Source: Comamonas odontotermitis (GTDB lineage: Bacteria > Pseudomonadota > Gammaproteobacteria > Burkholderiales > Burkholderiaceae_C). Taken from it: DNA of 64,000 nucleotides. A program made the translations under genes and the position numbers. Shown here piece by piece: positions 46,275 to 55,364 of this stretch. The stretch's first letter is position 1. Every line of letters begins with the position of its first letter. The DNA is taken from positions 105,422 to 169,421 of the forward strand of contig NZ_JACHKZ010000008.1 in the NCBI RefSeq assembly GCF_014207855.1. The letters are read 5' to 3'. A model generated the notes under the pieces. It made no database searches. It saw only the letters and a list, made by a program, of their open reading frames with translations, and had not been told where the DNA came from.

Positions 46275-48545
46275 TCAGAACCTCACGCGCAGCGTCACAT
46301 CGGCCGTGCGCGGCGCGCCCAGGTAGGCCATTGTGCCCACATTGGCGGCGTAGACCTTGTCGGTCACATTGCGCACGCGGGCGACCACGGTGGCGTTGCG
46401 GCTCCACTGGTAGCTGGCGCCCAGGTCGAGCAAGGTATAGGCGCTCCAGGTCTGGGTATTGGCGGCGTCGGCGTAGACCCTACCCACATGGCGCAGGCCG
46501 GCATTGAACTGCCACTGCGGGCCCGCGTGGTAGGAAGTCCACAGATTGGCAACCACGCGCGGCGTATTGGTGGGCGTTTTGCCTGCGAGCGAGATGCCGC
46601 CCTGCGTGAAGTCGTCGTACTGCGCATCCACCAGCGCCACATTGCCTTGCACCGACCAGGCCCGGGTGGGCTGCAGGCCCATGGCCAGCTCCACCCCGCG
46701 CGATGACTGCTGGCCCACCAGCAGCGTCTGGCTCGGCTGGTTCGGGTCCTGCGTGGCGATGTTGTTGCGCTGCAGGTGGTAGAGCGCCACCGTGGCCGTG
46801 CCCTTGCCTTGCCAGAAATCCAGCTTGCTGCCCAGCTCCACCTGGCGGCCGGTGGTGAGGGCGCTGTTGTTGCGCACGTCGGCAAATGATGCGGTGGTGA
46901 GCACGCCCGAGGGCGGGTCAGCCGCCGTAGCGTACTGCGCGTACAGGTTGGCGCCGGGCGCTACATCCCACACCAGGGCGAGGCGGCCGGTGGTGGGTTG
47001 GTAGCCGCGCGAGAACTCGGCCGGGTTGGCGGCGGTCACTTCACGGCGGTTGGTCAGGTCCAGGTCGATGCGCTCATGCCGCAGTGCGCTCACCAGGTGC
47101 AAGGTAGGCGCCAGCTGCGTGCGGTTTTCGGCGTACAGCGCCACGGTGGTCACACGGTTTTCGCGGTCTGGGCGAAAGCCCGGTGTCATGCCCGGAATGT
47201 CGAAGAAGTGCTCGGTGCTGAAGTCATACGGATCGACGGTGCTGACGGTGGTGGACAGGCTATTGGGAAAGCGCGTCTGCCGGTTCACGCTCACATCCAG
47301 GCCAAAGGCCCATTCGCTGCGCAGGCCCGCCAGCTCGCCCTGGTACTGGCCATCAATGCGGTTGCCCACCAGCCGCTGCTGGTGGCGCTGTAGCAGGGGG
47401 GACGAGCGCAGCACGGCAGTGTTGTCCGGGTTGAAGCGGTAGACCTCCACATTGCGGTAGTCGCGCAGTGCGTCGTAGGCGTAGAAGGTGTTTTTCAGCT
47501 GCAGCTGGTCATTCACCCGCCAGTCGGTCAGCGAGCGCAGCCACTGCACCCGCTGGGCGTACAGGCCGTCCTGGCTGTTGTAGTTCTTGAAGCGCGTGCC
47601 CGGGTCGATCTGCAGCGCGCCCGCGGTGGGGTTGCGCAATGGCGTGCCCCAGTAGGGACGGTCCACCCGCTCGTGCTGGGCTTCGTAGGCCAGGGTGTGG
47701 GTGACGCCGCCGCCCAGGTCCGACAACAGCGAGGTGGCCAGCTGCGTGGCCTCGGCTCGGGTGCCTTGCGTCCAGCCGTGGGCGTTGCGGTGGTTCAGGT
47801 CGAAGCGCAGGTAGTGGTCGCCAGCGCCCGTGCCGTCGCCCGTCACGCGCCGGTTGATGCCGATGGACGCCTCCTTGGTGGCATGGCTGCCCAGGCGCAG
47901 CTGGCCTTCGCTGAAATCGCTGCGCTCGGCCAGTTTGGTGATGATGTTGATCGTGCCGCCCACGCCCCCTGCGCCATACAGAAAGCTGCTGGCGCCGCCG
48001 ATGGCTTCGACGCGGTCGTAGATCCAGCTGTCCACGGGGCGCGCTGCAATGCCGTATTGCACATTGATGCCGTTGAAGAGCTGGTTGAGCGAGCTGCCGC
48101 CAAAGCCGCGCCAGCTCACCCCGACGTTTCCGGGTGCATCGTGCGCGGTCACGCCGGGAATGCTCTTGAGCATCTCCTGTGTATTGCTGGCGCCTCGCTC
48201 TTCGATGGTCGCGCGGTCCACCACCGTCACCGCAGCCGGTGTGTCGCGCACGGTCAGGCCCAGGCGGCTGCCCGTAGCCGCCGGGGCACCCAGGTTCAAG
48301 GTGCCGTTGGGGCGCTCGGCACTGCCTTGCACCGTGACGGCGGGCAGCTCCGCTTCACGGGCTGGGGCATCGAGAGAGGAGGCCGAGTGCGATTGCGATG
48401 GAGATTGCGCGCTCGCTGCAAAGGGCAGCGTGCCCAGCGCCATCCAGACTGCCACGCGAAGGGCCGAAAAAGCGGCGCCATGGGGGGCGCGCAAAGCGGT
48501 GCGGGCTGGCGCAGGCGGCGCAGCCACAGAGATCAGGGAAGACAT
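46275..48545 (-). CDS. TonB-dependent receptor for a siderophore or metal chelate
   Basis: A 756-residue outer-membrane receptor with a leader ending at FAASAQ, a possible TonB box (LPAVTVQG, about residue 68), and a plug with DTPAAVTVVDRATIEERGAS, GGASSFLYGAGGVGGTINI. A long barrel follows, ending in ADVTLRVRF with the terminal Phe. It lies between a DUF2946 gene and a PepSY gene, a set often seen in metal-uptake loci, including copper. No Fur box is visible in the short gap upstream. Iron or copper cannot be decided from sequence. Confidence 0.9.
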   Translation of the reverse strand: MSSLISVAAPPAPARTALRAPHGAAFSALRVAVWMALGTLPFAASAQSPSQSHSASSLDAPAREAELPAVTVQGSAERPNGTLNLGAPAATGSRLGLTVRDTPAAVTVVDRATIEERGASNTQEMLKSIPGVTAHDAPGNVGVSWRGFGGSSLNQLFNGINVQYGIAARPVDSWIYDRVEAIGGASSFLYGAGGVGGTINIITKLAERSDFSEGQLRLGSHATKEASIGINRRVTGDGTGAGDHYLRFDLNHRNAHGWTQGTRAEATQLATSLLSDLGGGVTHTLAYEAQHERVDRPYWGTPLRNPTAGALQIDPGTRFKNYNSQDGLYAQRVQWLRSLTDWRVNDQLQLKNTFYAYDALRDYRNVEVYRFNPDNTAVLRSSPLLQRHQQRLVGNRIDGQYQGELAGLRSEWAFGLDVSVNRQTRFPNSLSTTVSTVDPYDFSTEHFFDIPGMTPGFRPDRENRVTTVALYAENRTQLAPTLHLVSALRHERIDLDLTNRREVTAANPAEFSRGYQPTTGRLALVWDVAPGANLYAQYATAADPPSGVLTTASFADVRNNSALTTGRQVELGSKLDFWQGKGTATVALYHLQRNNIATQDPNQPSQTLLVGQQSSRGVELAMGLQPTRAWSVQGNVALVDAQYDDFTQGGISLAGKTPTNTPRVVANLWTSYHAGPQWQFNAGLRHVGRVYADAANTQTWSAYTLLDLGASYQWSRNATVVARVRNVTDKVYAANVGTMAYLGAPRTADVTLRVRF

Positions 48546-48620
48546 GGTTCATCCGGGTAAAGCAGGGCGCTGCCGCGTGTGGAAGCAGAGCCCGGTTGGT
48601 TTCAGGCAAGGAAAACGGCT

Positions 48621-48983
48621 TTACACGGATGGAGGCGGCCCGCGCGGGGGCAGCGGCGCCCCCACCACGGCCGCAAGGCGCGCGGCAACAATGGGCTGCA
48701 CGGCCCGGCCCAGCGGCTGGGCCTGGGGGAGCTGGGGAACGGTATCGGCCCCGGGCAGCGCCAGCGTGATCAGGCACATCGGGCAATCGAGGTGGTGCGG
48801 CGCCAGCGCGCTGTCGTCGCCACTGTCGCCCACCACCACGAGCTTCATGTCACCGCTGCTGGAGCAGACCACGTCCCACTGCTGCGGCGCGACGATGGGC
48901 GAGGCCATGCCCACGCCCAGCGTCAGCGCAAACCACACCAGCACGAGGCGGGCAGTCAGGCGGAGTGAGCGAAGGGCTTGCAT
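48621..48983 (-). CDS. DUF2946-family protein
   Basis: A 120-residue protein with an N-terminal hydrophobic segment (LVLVWFALTLGVGMAS) and the DUF2946 Cys motif HHLDCPMCLITLAL in the middle, and a Pro/Ala-rich C-terminus. The Cys-Pro-Met-Cys with adjacent His could bind copper or another soft metal, which is inference. It lies 75 bp before the TonB receptor gene on the same strand, so they may form one unit with the PepSY gene. The start ATG 48983 lies only 8 bp after a -10 box. Confidence 0.82.
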   Translation of the reverse strand: MQALRSLRLTARLVLVWFALTLGVGMASPIVAPQQWDVVCSSSGDMKLVVVGDSGDDSALAPHHLDCPMCLITLALPGADTVPQLPQAQPLGRAVQPIVAARLAAVVGAPLPPRGPPPSV

Positions 48984-48991
48984 GGCGCCGC

Positions 48992-49021
48992 ATTATGCAG
49001 GATGAGGCGGCGCAGTGGCAA
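48992..49021 (-). promoter_or_regulatory. Promoter ahead of the DUF2946-receptor-PepSY operon
   Basis: On the minus strand TTGCCA (49021-49016) and CATAAT (48997-48992) are 18 bp apart. The gene's ATG follows after 8 bp, leaving room for only a very short or no 5' leader. Confidence 0.5.
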
Positions 49022-49080
49022 AAAAGCCGCCGGGCAAGACCATGCCGGGCGGCCAAAAAACTGCCGCAAAGGGGCGGCAG
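49018..49080 (-). terminator. Tandem terminators after the azoreductase gene
   Basis: Two hairpins in series on the minus strand: CTGCCGC/GCGGCAG (49061-49067 with 49074-49080) followed by six T, then a GC-rich stem (about 49026-49054) with one mismatch, followed by a T run at 49025-49020. They end the azoreductase transcript and overlap the -35 element of the next operon. Confidence 0.78.
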
Positions 49081-49122
49081 TGAGCGCGGGGGACGGAGGG
49101 GCTCGCCACTCCGGGCAGTCTG

Positions 49123-49758
49123 TCAGGCCGCTTGTGCCTCCAGAAGGGGCGTTGCCACGGCGCGGGCGATCTCTGCCTGGCCATTGGCGATGCCGGCGGC
49201 ACGGGCTTCGGGGCCCATACCCAGGCCTTCGGCGCGTACAAACTGTACGTCCGTGATGCCGATGAAGCCAAAGATGGTTTGCAGATAGGTTTCCTGGTGC
49301 TCCATGGCGCGGCCCGCTTCAGTGGCCGAGTATTGGCCGCCGCGCGACTCCACCACGATCACCTTCTTGTCGCCGGCCAGGCCCTCGGGGCCGTTGGCGG
49401 TGTAGCGGAAGGTGCGACCCGCCTGCAGCACGCGGTCGATCCAGGCCTTGAGCTGGCTGGGGATGGTGAAGTTGTAGAAGGGCGCGCCCACCACCACCAC
49501 ATCGGCAGCGAGGAACTGGCTCACCAGCTGCTCGCTGATGGCGTTCTGCGCACGTTGTGCTTCGGTGGTGGCTTGCTGGCCGGTGCGAAAGCCCAGAGCG
49601 TCTTCACTCAGGTGAGGTGGCGTGTTGACGGCCAGATCCAGGTATTCCACCTCGGTGTTGGGGTGGATGGCAACCCAGGCCTTCACGGTCTCCGCCGTCA
49701 GTTGGCGGGATACGGAATTGGTGCCCAGGATGGACGAATCGATGTGCAGCAGTTTCAT
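49123..49758 (-). CDS. azoR: FMN-dependent NADH-azoreductase (quinone/azo reductase)
   Basis: A flavodoxin-fold oxidoreductase that reduces quinones or azo compounds with NADH. At 211 residues the size fits AzoR. Typical segments are [22 protein letters not shown] at the N-terminus (quoted in part), [20 protein letters not shown], and [17 protein letters not shown]. It is divergent from a LysR gene across about 300 bp, the usual arrangement for such reductases, and is probably controlled by it. Confidence 0.93.
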   Translation of the reverse strand: MKLLHIDSSILGTNSVSRQLTAETVKAWVAIHPNTEVEYLDLAVNTPPHLSEDALGFRTGQQATTEAQRAQNAISEQLVSQFLAADVVVVGAPFYNFTIPSQLKAWIDRVLQAGRTFRYTANGPEGLAGDKKVIVVESRGGQYSATEAGRAMEHQETYLQTIFGFIGITDVQFVRAEGLGMGPEARAAGIANGQAEIARAVATPLLEAQAA

Positions 49759-50063
49759 GGTCTTAAAAATGGAGTCGGAGATGGAAAAAGGCGGGCTTGC
49801 TGTCGCGGCAGCATGCAGCGCCCCCTGATGAAGAAATTCTGGCAGGTTTGCCTGGCGCGATTGACCGGCAAAACGGGCATAGATTGTTCTATTTATGGAA
49901 CTATGGTGGCAAAATCACCACCACTGTCTTGGCCCGCGCTGTGTGGGCGCGATGCAGTGCAAAGCGCTGCTTTTTGGATTCTATTTGCTATTGAAAATGT
50001 AGCTTCAAATGCTTTGCACTCATTTGCTACAGGCGTTTTCATTCATTTTTCTGAGCCACCACC
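49759..50063. promoter_or_regulatory. azoR-lysR divergent control region with a LysR-type site
   Basis: The 305-bp gap has an inverted repeat GTTC-N8-GAAC (49886-49901, with T-N11-A symmetry) within ATTGTTCTATTTATGGAACT. This is the kind of site bound by LysR regulators. The part near the lysR gene contains a dispersed-repeat-like sequence (TTTGCTATTGAAAATGTAGC). No gene is visible. Confidence 0.55.
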
Positions 50064-50993
50064 ATGATGCACGATCTCAACGACATGTATTACTTTGCCG
50101 AAGTGGTAGAGCGTGGCGGCTTTGCCGCAGCGGGCCGCGCGCTGGGCATTCCCAAATCGCGTCTGTCGCGGCGCATTGCCGAGCTGGAAGGCAAGCTAGG
50201 CGTGCGCCTGTTGCAGCGCACCACGCGCCGCCTGTCGCTGACAGACGCGGGGGAGACCTTTCTGCGCCACTGCCAGTCGGTGCGGGAGGCGGCGCAGAAC
50301 GCGCAGGCTGCCATCGAGCAGACCCAGCGCGAGCCATCGGGCACCGTGCGTGTCTCGTGCCCGGTCACGCTCAGCCAGGGGATCGTTGGCGCGCTGCTGC
50401 CGGAGTTTCTGCGCCGCCATCCCAAGGTGCGCATCGAGATGATGGTGAGCAACCGCACCATCAATTTGCTGGAAGAGGGGATCGACGTGGCGCTGCGGGT
50501 ACGTGTGTCGCTGGACGACAGCGGCAGCCTCGTCGTCAAGCGCCTGGGCATGACGCGGCAGGTGCTGGTGGCGAGCCCCGAGCTGCTGGCCATCCATGGC
50601 GAGCCCACCTCGCCGCAGGATCTGGGCACCAAGCTTCCTACCCTGGCGCTCAACAGTGCGGATGGCCATTCCACCCTGCAACTGCAGACCAGCGCGGGCG
50701 AGCCCATGGTGCTGCACCACCAGGCGCGCTATGTGGCCGACGATCTGGTGACGCTGAAATATGCGGTGATGGACGGCATCGGCGTGTACTGGATGCCCGA
50801 TTACATGGTGCGCGAAGAACTGGAGCGCGGCGATCTGGTGGAGGTGCTCAAGGACTGGCGCCTGCCGGAAGGTATCTTTCACGCCGCCTTTGTTTCGCGC
50901 CGCAACATGGCGCCGGCGCTGCGCGTGTTTCTGGATTACCTGGGTGAGAAGCTGCCGCAGCAGCACCCGCGCCTCATCAACCGGCTGGCTTGA
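50064..50993 (+). CDS. LysR-family transcriptional regulator
   Basis: A 309-residue regulator with the N-terminal helix-turn-helix (YYFAEVVERGGFAAAGRALG, then IPKSRLSRRIAELEGKLGVR) and a C-terminal substrate-binding-like effector domain. It probably regulates the divergent azoR gene in response to electrophiles such as quinones, as usual for this pair; the effector is not known. The start is ATG 50064, or the next Met 3 bp later. Confidence 0.93.
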   Translation: MMHDLNDMYYFAEVVERGGFAAAGRALGIPKSRLSRRIAELEGKLGVRLLQRTTRRLSLTDAGETFLRHCQSVREAAQNAQAAIEQTQREPSGTVRVSCPVTLSQGIVGALLPEFLRRHPKVRIEMMVSNRTINLLEEGIDVALRVRVSLDDSGSLVVKRLGMTRQVLVASPELLAIHGEPTSPQDLGTKLPTLALNSADGHSTLQLQTSAGEPMVLHHQARYVADDLVTLKYAVMDGIGVYWMPDYMVREELERGDLVEVLKDWRLPEGIFHAAFVSRRNMAPALRVFLDYLGEKLPQQHPRLINRLA

Positions 50994-51074
50994 GTTAGTG
51001 CAAATAGCAATTAGGCATAACAAAACAAAAAATAATTCGTTGTGGTTTGAAGGGATGGGCCAGACAATGCGCCC

Positions 51075-51794
51075 ATGTCTGTCTCCTCTGCCGCTGGCTC
51101 CACGGGCTTGAAAGCTGCCCGCACCGTACTGGAAGGATCTGCCTTGCTGGCGCGCCCGCTGGTGCGCGGCGCCACGGCTGAGAGCGGCAGAGGTGCGCAA
51201 GACCATGGCGCGGATACAGGCGCTCTGCCGGTCACCGTCCTCATCGTGCCGGGCTGGCGCAACTCTGGCCCAGGCCACTGGCAAAGCCTGTGGGCCGAGC
51301 GCATACCGAGTGCGGTCCGCGTGCAGCAACTGGATTGGGCCAAGCCCCACCGCGCAGCCTGGGCGGCTGCCGTGCAGGAAGCGATTCTGGGCGCGCCGCA
51401 ACCCGTGGTGATTGTCGCGCATTCGCTCGGCTGCATTGCCAGCGTGCACGCCCTCGCCAGCCTGTCACCCGAGGCCCTGGCGCGTGTGGCCGGTGCCTTG
51501 TTCGTGGCGCCAGCCGATCCGGAGCGCCGCGCGCTGTTTGAGGATTTCAGTCCCGTGCCCGCGCACCCGCTGCCGTTTGGCAGCATTGTGGCGGCTGGCA
51601 GCAACGACCCCTATTGCCCCATCCGCATGGCCAGCGCCTATGCCAAAAGCTGGGCCAGCACCTTTGTGCGGGTGCCCGATGGCGGTCACATCAACATCGA
51701 ATCGGGCCACGGTGAATGGCCGCTGGGCTGGGCCTTGTTGGGAGCCCTGGTGGCGCAGGCACGTGCGCGGGCGCCCATACGGGCAGCGGCCTGA
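51075..51794 (+). CDS. RBBP9/YdeN-type serine hydrolase
   Basis: A 239-residue alpha/beta hydrolase of the RBBP9 family. The nucleophile elbow is VIVAHSLGCIASVHAL; the preceding LIVPGWRNSGPGHWQSLWAE and the later VAAGSNDPYCPI and VRVPDGGHINIESGHGEWPLG (quoted in part) give Asp and His. The first about 50 residues are a non-conserved extension, so a later start is possible. The function is unknown. Confidence 0.85.
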   Translation: MSVSSAAGSTGLKAARTVLEGSALLARPLVRGATAESGRGAQDHGADTGALPVTVLIVPGWRNSGPGHWQSLWAERIPSAVRVQQLDWAKPHRAAWAAAVQEAILGAPQPVVIVAHSLGCIASVHALASLSPEALARVAGALFVAPADPERRALFEDFSPVPAHPLPFGSIVAAGSNDPYCPIRMASAYAKSWASTFVRVPDGGHINIESGHGEWPLGWALLGALVAQARARAPIRAAA

Positions 51795-51896
51795 TCCTTG
51801 CGCTGGCCTTCAAAGTGGGCACCTTGCCTGTCTCGCGCTTGCGACACCGGGCCAGCACGGGCGCGCATTCGCTGGCATTGCACCGACAATGCCGCC

Positions 51897-52541
51897 ATGG
51901 CCATCAACACGCCCCAGATCATTGACACCGCCCGCCAGGTGCTGGAGATTGCGGCGACCATTGCATTTGCGCTATCGGGGGTGATCAAGGCCGCGCACAA
52001 GAAACTCGATGTGGTGGGCGTGTGCGTGGTGGCCTTTATCGCGGCGTTTGGCGGCGGCACTCTGCGCGATCTGTTGCTGGACCAGCGGCCCTTCTTCTGG
52101 GTGCGTCATGAAAACTTTGTCTGGGTCGTCATGCTGGTGAGCCTGCTGGCTGTGGGCTTCATGCGCCAGCGGCACTTTGCGGTCACCGAGCGTGCCATGC
52201 TCTGGCCCGACATGCTGGGCCTGGGCCTCTTTGCCGCCGTGGGCGTAGATATGGCGGCAGAGCAGGGCATGTCGCCGCTGATGTGCGTGATGATGGGCGT
52301 GATCACCGGGGTATTTGGCGGCGTGCTGCGCGATGTGCTGTGCGGCGAGATTCCGCAGGCCTTCCGCGACCACCAGCCCTATGCCGTGTGTGCATTCATT
52401 GGCGGCTGGGTAGACATCATGCTGCGCAACTCTCCGGTGCCGGAGATGGCACCCATGCTGGCGTGCGTGTTCGTCACGGCCGGGCTGCGCGCGATTGCCC
52501 TGTGGCGGCAGTGGCGGCTTCCGAGCTGGCGCGTGGAGTGA
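51897..52541 (+). CDS. TRIC-family/YadS-type cation-channel-like membrane protein
   Basis: A 214-residue protein with seven helices, in two similar halves. Each has the family motif: AFGGGTLRDLLLDQRPFFWV in the first and VFGGVLRDVLCGEIP in the second. Relatives are trimeric channels for monovalent cations; the ion here is unknown. ATG 51897 fits the family start; the longer frame from 51798 overlaps the hydrolase side and lacks a site. Confidence 0.86.
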   Translation: MAINTPQIIDTARQVLEIAATIAFALSGVIKAAHKKLDVVGVCVVAFIAAFGGGTLRDLLLDQRPFFWVRHENFVWVVMLVSLLAVGFMRQRHFAVTERAMLWPDMLGLGLFAAVGVDMAAEQGMSPLMCVMMGVITGVFGGVLRDVLCGEIPQAFRDHQPYAVCAFIGGWVDIMLRNSPVPEMAPMLACVFVTAGLRAIALWRQWRLPSWRVE

Positions 52542-52629
52542 ATGGCGCAAGTCGCCTGTAGTTACTATAAAAATAGTAGCTAGATACACATGATGGCTGT
52601 ACGCTGGCGACTGATTTATTGCAGTTTAT

Positions 52630-52654
52630 AAAAAGGGCCGCATTTTGCGGCCCT
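52630..52654 (-). terminator. Rho-independent terminator after the pair of small membrane genes
   Basis: A 9-bp stem AGGGCCGCA (52634-52642) with TGCGGCCCT (52646-52654), loop TTT, continues on the minus strand into TTTTT. It lies 27 bp beyond the stop codon at 52681. Confidence 0.85.
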
Positions 52655-52680
52655 GTGCAATGTGCGTAGCGCGAGGGGTG

Positions 52681-53130
52681 TTAGGGCGCCAGACGGTCGG
52701 CCTTCATCTGCGCAAACCATTGGCTGCTGTCGCGCATCCACATGAACACAATGCCAATGACGTTGCCGACCATGCCGACGACCGACAGGAGGCCGACGAA
52801 GGTCGAGACGCTGAACAACAGGCCAATGCTGAATACGCTCATCAACACCCCCAGGATACCCAGCACCGTCCAGATGACCCGCGCCACATTGAAGCCCTTG
52901 GCAATGTAGAACAGCAGCGTGCCGGTGATAAGCAGGCTGAAGATCAGCATGCCAACGCCCATGCCGCCGCTTTGCGCCACAGCCTCGGGTGGCAGGCCCT
53001 GGCGGAGCATGACTTCCTTCATCGAGCTTTGTGCGAAAAAGCTGTTCAGGTAACCCACGGCGGCGAGCACTACGGTGATCAACAAGCCCTTGTTCAGACT
53101 GGCAGGACGCGGAATCGACGTTTCAATCAT
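52681..53130 (-). CDS. Four-helix membrane protein, unknown function
   Basis: A 149-residue protein with four hydrophobic helices (GLLITVVLAAVGYLNSFFAQ; MLIFSLLITGTLLFYIAKGF; VIWTVLGILGVLMSVFSIGL; FVGLLSVVGMVGNVIGIVFM) and a cytoplasmic C-terminus. I recognise no named family. ATG 53130 has GGAGAG upstream. The neighbouring gene 22 bp before it encodes another four-helix protein, so the two are probably one unit and may act together. Confidence 0.75.
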   Translation of the reverse strand: MIETSIPRPASLNKGLLITVVLAAVGYLNSFFAQSSMKEVMLRQGLPPEAVAQSGGMGVGMLIFSLLITGTLLFYIAKGFNVARVIWTVLGILGVLMSVFSIGLLFSVSTFVGLLSVVGMVGNVIGIVFMWMRDSSQWFAQMKADRLAP

Positions 53131-53152
53131 CTTTCTCTCCTTGTAAAAAACG

Positions 53153-53680
53153 TTATTGCAAAGGCGTGGGCGCTGAGAGCCTCTTCCAGACATTACGCTC
53201 CTTGGCGCGGAGCGTGTCGCGCCAGAGCGCATAGCTGGGCGCCATCAGCATGCAGCTGCCGATGAAAAAGCCCAGGCTCACCAGGCTGCGAAGGACAATG
53301 CCCAGCGTGGCATCGCGGCCGACGGTATGCCCCAGGTACAGGCTTATCCCGCTGGTGGAGAGCACCACGCATGCACCGAGCGCCATCATGATCCACCAGA
53401 CGAGCCTGGCACCCGTGCCGCCCGCAGCCAGCCACAGCCACCCCAGCACCAGAAAACCCAGCATGCCCAAGGCGCTGGCCCTGAGGCCCATGTTCATCAG
53501 ATCCTGCCCACCTGCGTCGGTATTCCTGTCCGTAGCCAATGCCAGCTGCATCGCAGGCAACTCGATCAGCCAGGTCACCAACTGGCTGACCAGCATGCAG
53601 ATCAGCAGCAACAGCAATGCGGCTGCCAAGGCATTGGGCCGGGGCACCGATACCCCTGCTGTCTTGAGCAGCTTCCACAT
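53153..53680 (-). CDS. Four-helix membrane protein, unknown function (upstream partner)
   Basis: A 175-residue protein starting at ATG 53680 (MWKLLKTAGVSVPRPNALAA) with helices AALLLLLICMLVSQLVTWLI, ALGMLGFLVLGWLWLAAGG, LVWWIMMALGACVVLSTSG and LGIVLRSLVSLGFFIGSCML. No domain is recognised. It lies 22 bp before the other membrane gene. The upstream side is a long AT-rich region that may hold its promoter. Confidence 0.75.
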   Translation of the reverse strand: MWKLLKTAGVSVPRPNALAAALLLLLICMLVSQLVTWLIELPAMQLALATDRNTDAGGQDLMNMGLRASALGMLGFLVLGWLWLAAGGTGARLVWWIMMALGACVVLSTSGISLYLGHTVGRDATLGIVLRSLVSLGFFIGSCMLMAPSYALWRDTLRAKERNVWKRLSAPTPLQ

Positions 53681-53986
53681 ACGCGCTCCTTGGTTCTTAT
53701 CCTTAATGGATGATTATTTTTGGATAGATTTTTTTAAATTATTACATGCTTTAAAAGGTGGAAACCTCCCGGATCTCCGCCCGCATGTTATCTGCCGCTT
53801 CCAGTCGCAGTCACTCTTTCTGCAGGGCTGGCGGGTTTGGACGGCGTTCGGATTTCTGTGTGGGTTGCTATATATTTATTAGCATTCGGTGATGTGCTGT
53901 AAATGGAATGAGCCTTTAAAAATAAAAACCACCGCAATGCGGTGGTCAGTGAAAGCGTCGGCGACGAGGCCGAAAAAGGCAGCGCC
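53681..53986. other. AT-rich intergenic region with the alcohol dehydrogenase terminator
   Basis: A 306-bp gap, AT-rich around 53700-53755 and again near 53870-53930, with no gene. At its right end lies the terminator of the alcohol dehydrogenase gene. Confidence 0.6.
53922..53946 (-). terminator. Rho-independent terminator after the alcohol dehydrogenase gene
   Basis: An 8-bp stem ACCACCGC (53928-53935) with GCGGTGGT (53939-53946) is followed on the minus strand by TTTTTATTTTT-like sequence. It lies 40 bp past the stop. Confidence 0.82.
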
Positions 53987-55057
53987 TCAGGCTGCTTCTC
54001 CTTCTGGCGTCAGCACCAGGCGCCCCACGGCCTTGCCTTGCTCCAGGGCCAGAAGCGCCGTGAATGCCTTGCTGAAATGCATGCAGGTGGTAGGTACCGG
54101 GCTCAGGTTCTTGTCCTTGACCAGCTGGATCAGCTCCTGCAGATCGCGCAGGTTGCCCACATAGGTGCCCTGGTAGGTCAGCGCGCGGATGGCGTGCGTG
54201 GGGGTTGGCAGGTCCACATGGCCGCCAAACAGGCCAATCTGCACCAGATGGCCGCCCTTGGTGAGCAGGTCGATGCCGGCCTGCACAGTCTGGCTGGAGC
54301 CCACGCAGTCGATGATGGCCCAGACGGCGCCGCCAGCGGCCGCCTTCACATCCGCCAGGAAGGTGGGCGATTTGGGATCGATCACCGTGTCGGCACCGGC
54401 CTTCAGCGCCGCTTCGTGCTTGCTGGCATCGGGCTCCACCACCACCACGCCCGCGCCACCCATGGCTTTCATCAGCAGGATGGCCATGAGGCCCAGGCCC
54501 CCGGCGCCAAACAGCACAATCTTCTCGTCCTTGAACACCTGCGGGTCGATCTTCTTGATGGCGCTGTAGGTGGTGAGGCCCGAGCAGGCATAGGGCGCTG
54601 CGCGCTCAGGAGGCATGTCGCCGATGTCCACAAGATAGTAGGCGTGGGAGACCAGTACATGGTCGGCATAGCCGCCAGGCTGGTACACGCCCATCGATTT
54701 GCCTGCGAGGCACAGGTTTTCGTCGCCGCGCTTGCAGACCTTGCACTGGCCGCAGCCATGCCAGGGGAAGACCACATACTTCTTGCCCACTTCCACGCCC
54801 TTGGCGTCGGGGCCCACGGCGATGACTTCGCCAGCAATCTCATGGCCCATGGTGAGCGGCAGCTTCATGCCACGGTCGGCCATCGACAGCTTCTTGCCAT
54901 TGCCCAGGTCGTACTCGCCGTGCCAGATGTGCAGGTCCGAGTGGCACACCCCTGCTGCCTCGATGCGCACCAGCACCTGATCGCCGGTGGGCACTGGGGT
55001 TTCGCGCTCGGTACGTACCAGGGGTTCACCAAAGGCGGTGACTTCGTAGCTGATCAT
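53987..55057 (-). CDS. Zinc-dependent alcohol dehydrogenase (MDR family)
   Basis: Oxidises alcohols or reduces aldehydes with NAD(P). The 356-residue enzyme starts at ATG 55057 behind AAGGAG. The catalytic zinc site is visible in GVCHSDLHIWHGEY with GHEIAGEVIAVG, the structural zinc site in CGQCKVCKRGDENLC, and the coenzyme fold in VLFGAGGLGLMAILLMKAMG. It resembles AdhP-like ethanol dehydrogenases, but the substrate is not certain. It is a single gene with its own terminator. Confidence 0.92.
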   Translation of the reverse strand: MISYEVTAFGEPLVRTERETPVPTGDQVLVRIEAAGVCHSDLHIWHGEYDLGNGKKLSMADRGMKLPLTMGHEIAGEVIAVGPDAKGVEVGKKYVVFPWHGCGQCKVCKRGDENLCLAGKSMGVYQPGGYADHVLVSHAYYLVDIGDMPPERAAPYACSGLTTYSAIKKIDPQVFKDEKIVLFGAGGLGLMAILLMKAMGGAGVVVVEPDASKHEAALKAGADTVIDPKSPTFLADVKAAAGGAVWAIIDCVGSSQTVQAGIDLLTKGGHLVQIGLFGGHVDLPTPTHAIRALTYQGTYVGNLRDLQELIQLVKDKNLSPVPTTCMHFSKAFTALLALEQGKAVGRLVLTPEGEAA

Positions 55058-55364
55058 GGACTGTCTCCTTCGTAGTCGAATCGGTAGTGGCGCAGCCCGC
55101 ATGCGGGCCTGACAACAATTGATGGTAGTGCCAGCCGCCGCGCAGGCAAACTGTGCCGGTGCCATGCCAGTCACCTAGGGGATAAAGTGGCGCAGGCCGT
55201 TTTGGCCAAGGACTGGTGGAAGAGTACCCATGGCCGTTGCCTGACGCCATGGGCAGGGCCGCTCCGGGCTGCTTTTGAAGAGCCCATAAAAACGCCCCTC
55301 GCAAGGGGCGTTTGGTGAACGTTCGATGCAGATGCGGTCAGCGCGTTCTCTGCGCCAGACTCCA
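55058..55364. other. Intergenic region between the alcohol dehydrogenase and dsbB
   Basis: A 307-bp gap holding the promoter side of the dehydrogenase gene and, at 55287-55313, the dsbB terminator. No gene is visible. Confidence 0.65.
55287..55313 (-). terminator. Rho-independent terminator after dsbB
   Basis: A 9-bp stem AAACGCCCC (55290-55298) with GGGGCGTTT (55305-55313), loop of six, continues into T on the minus strand. Confidence 0.84.
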
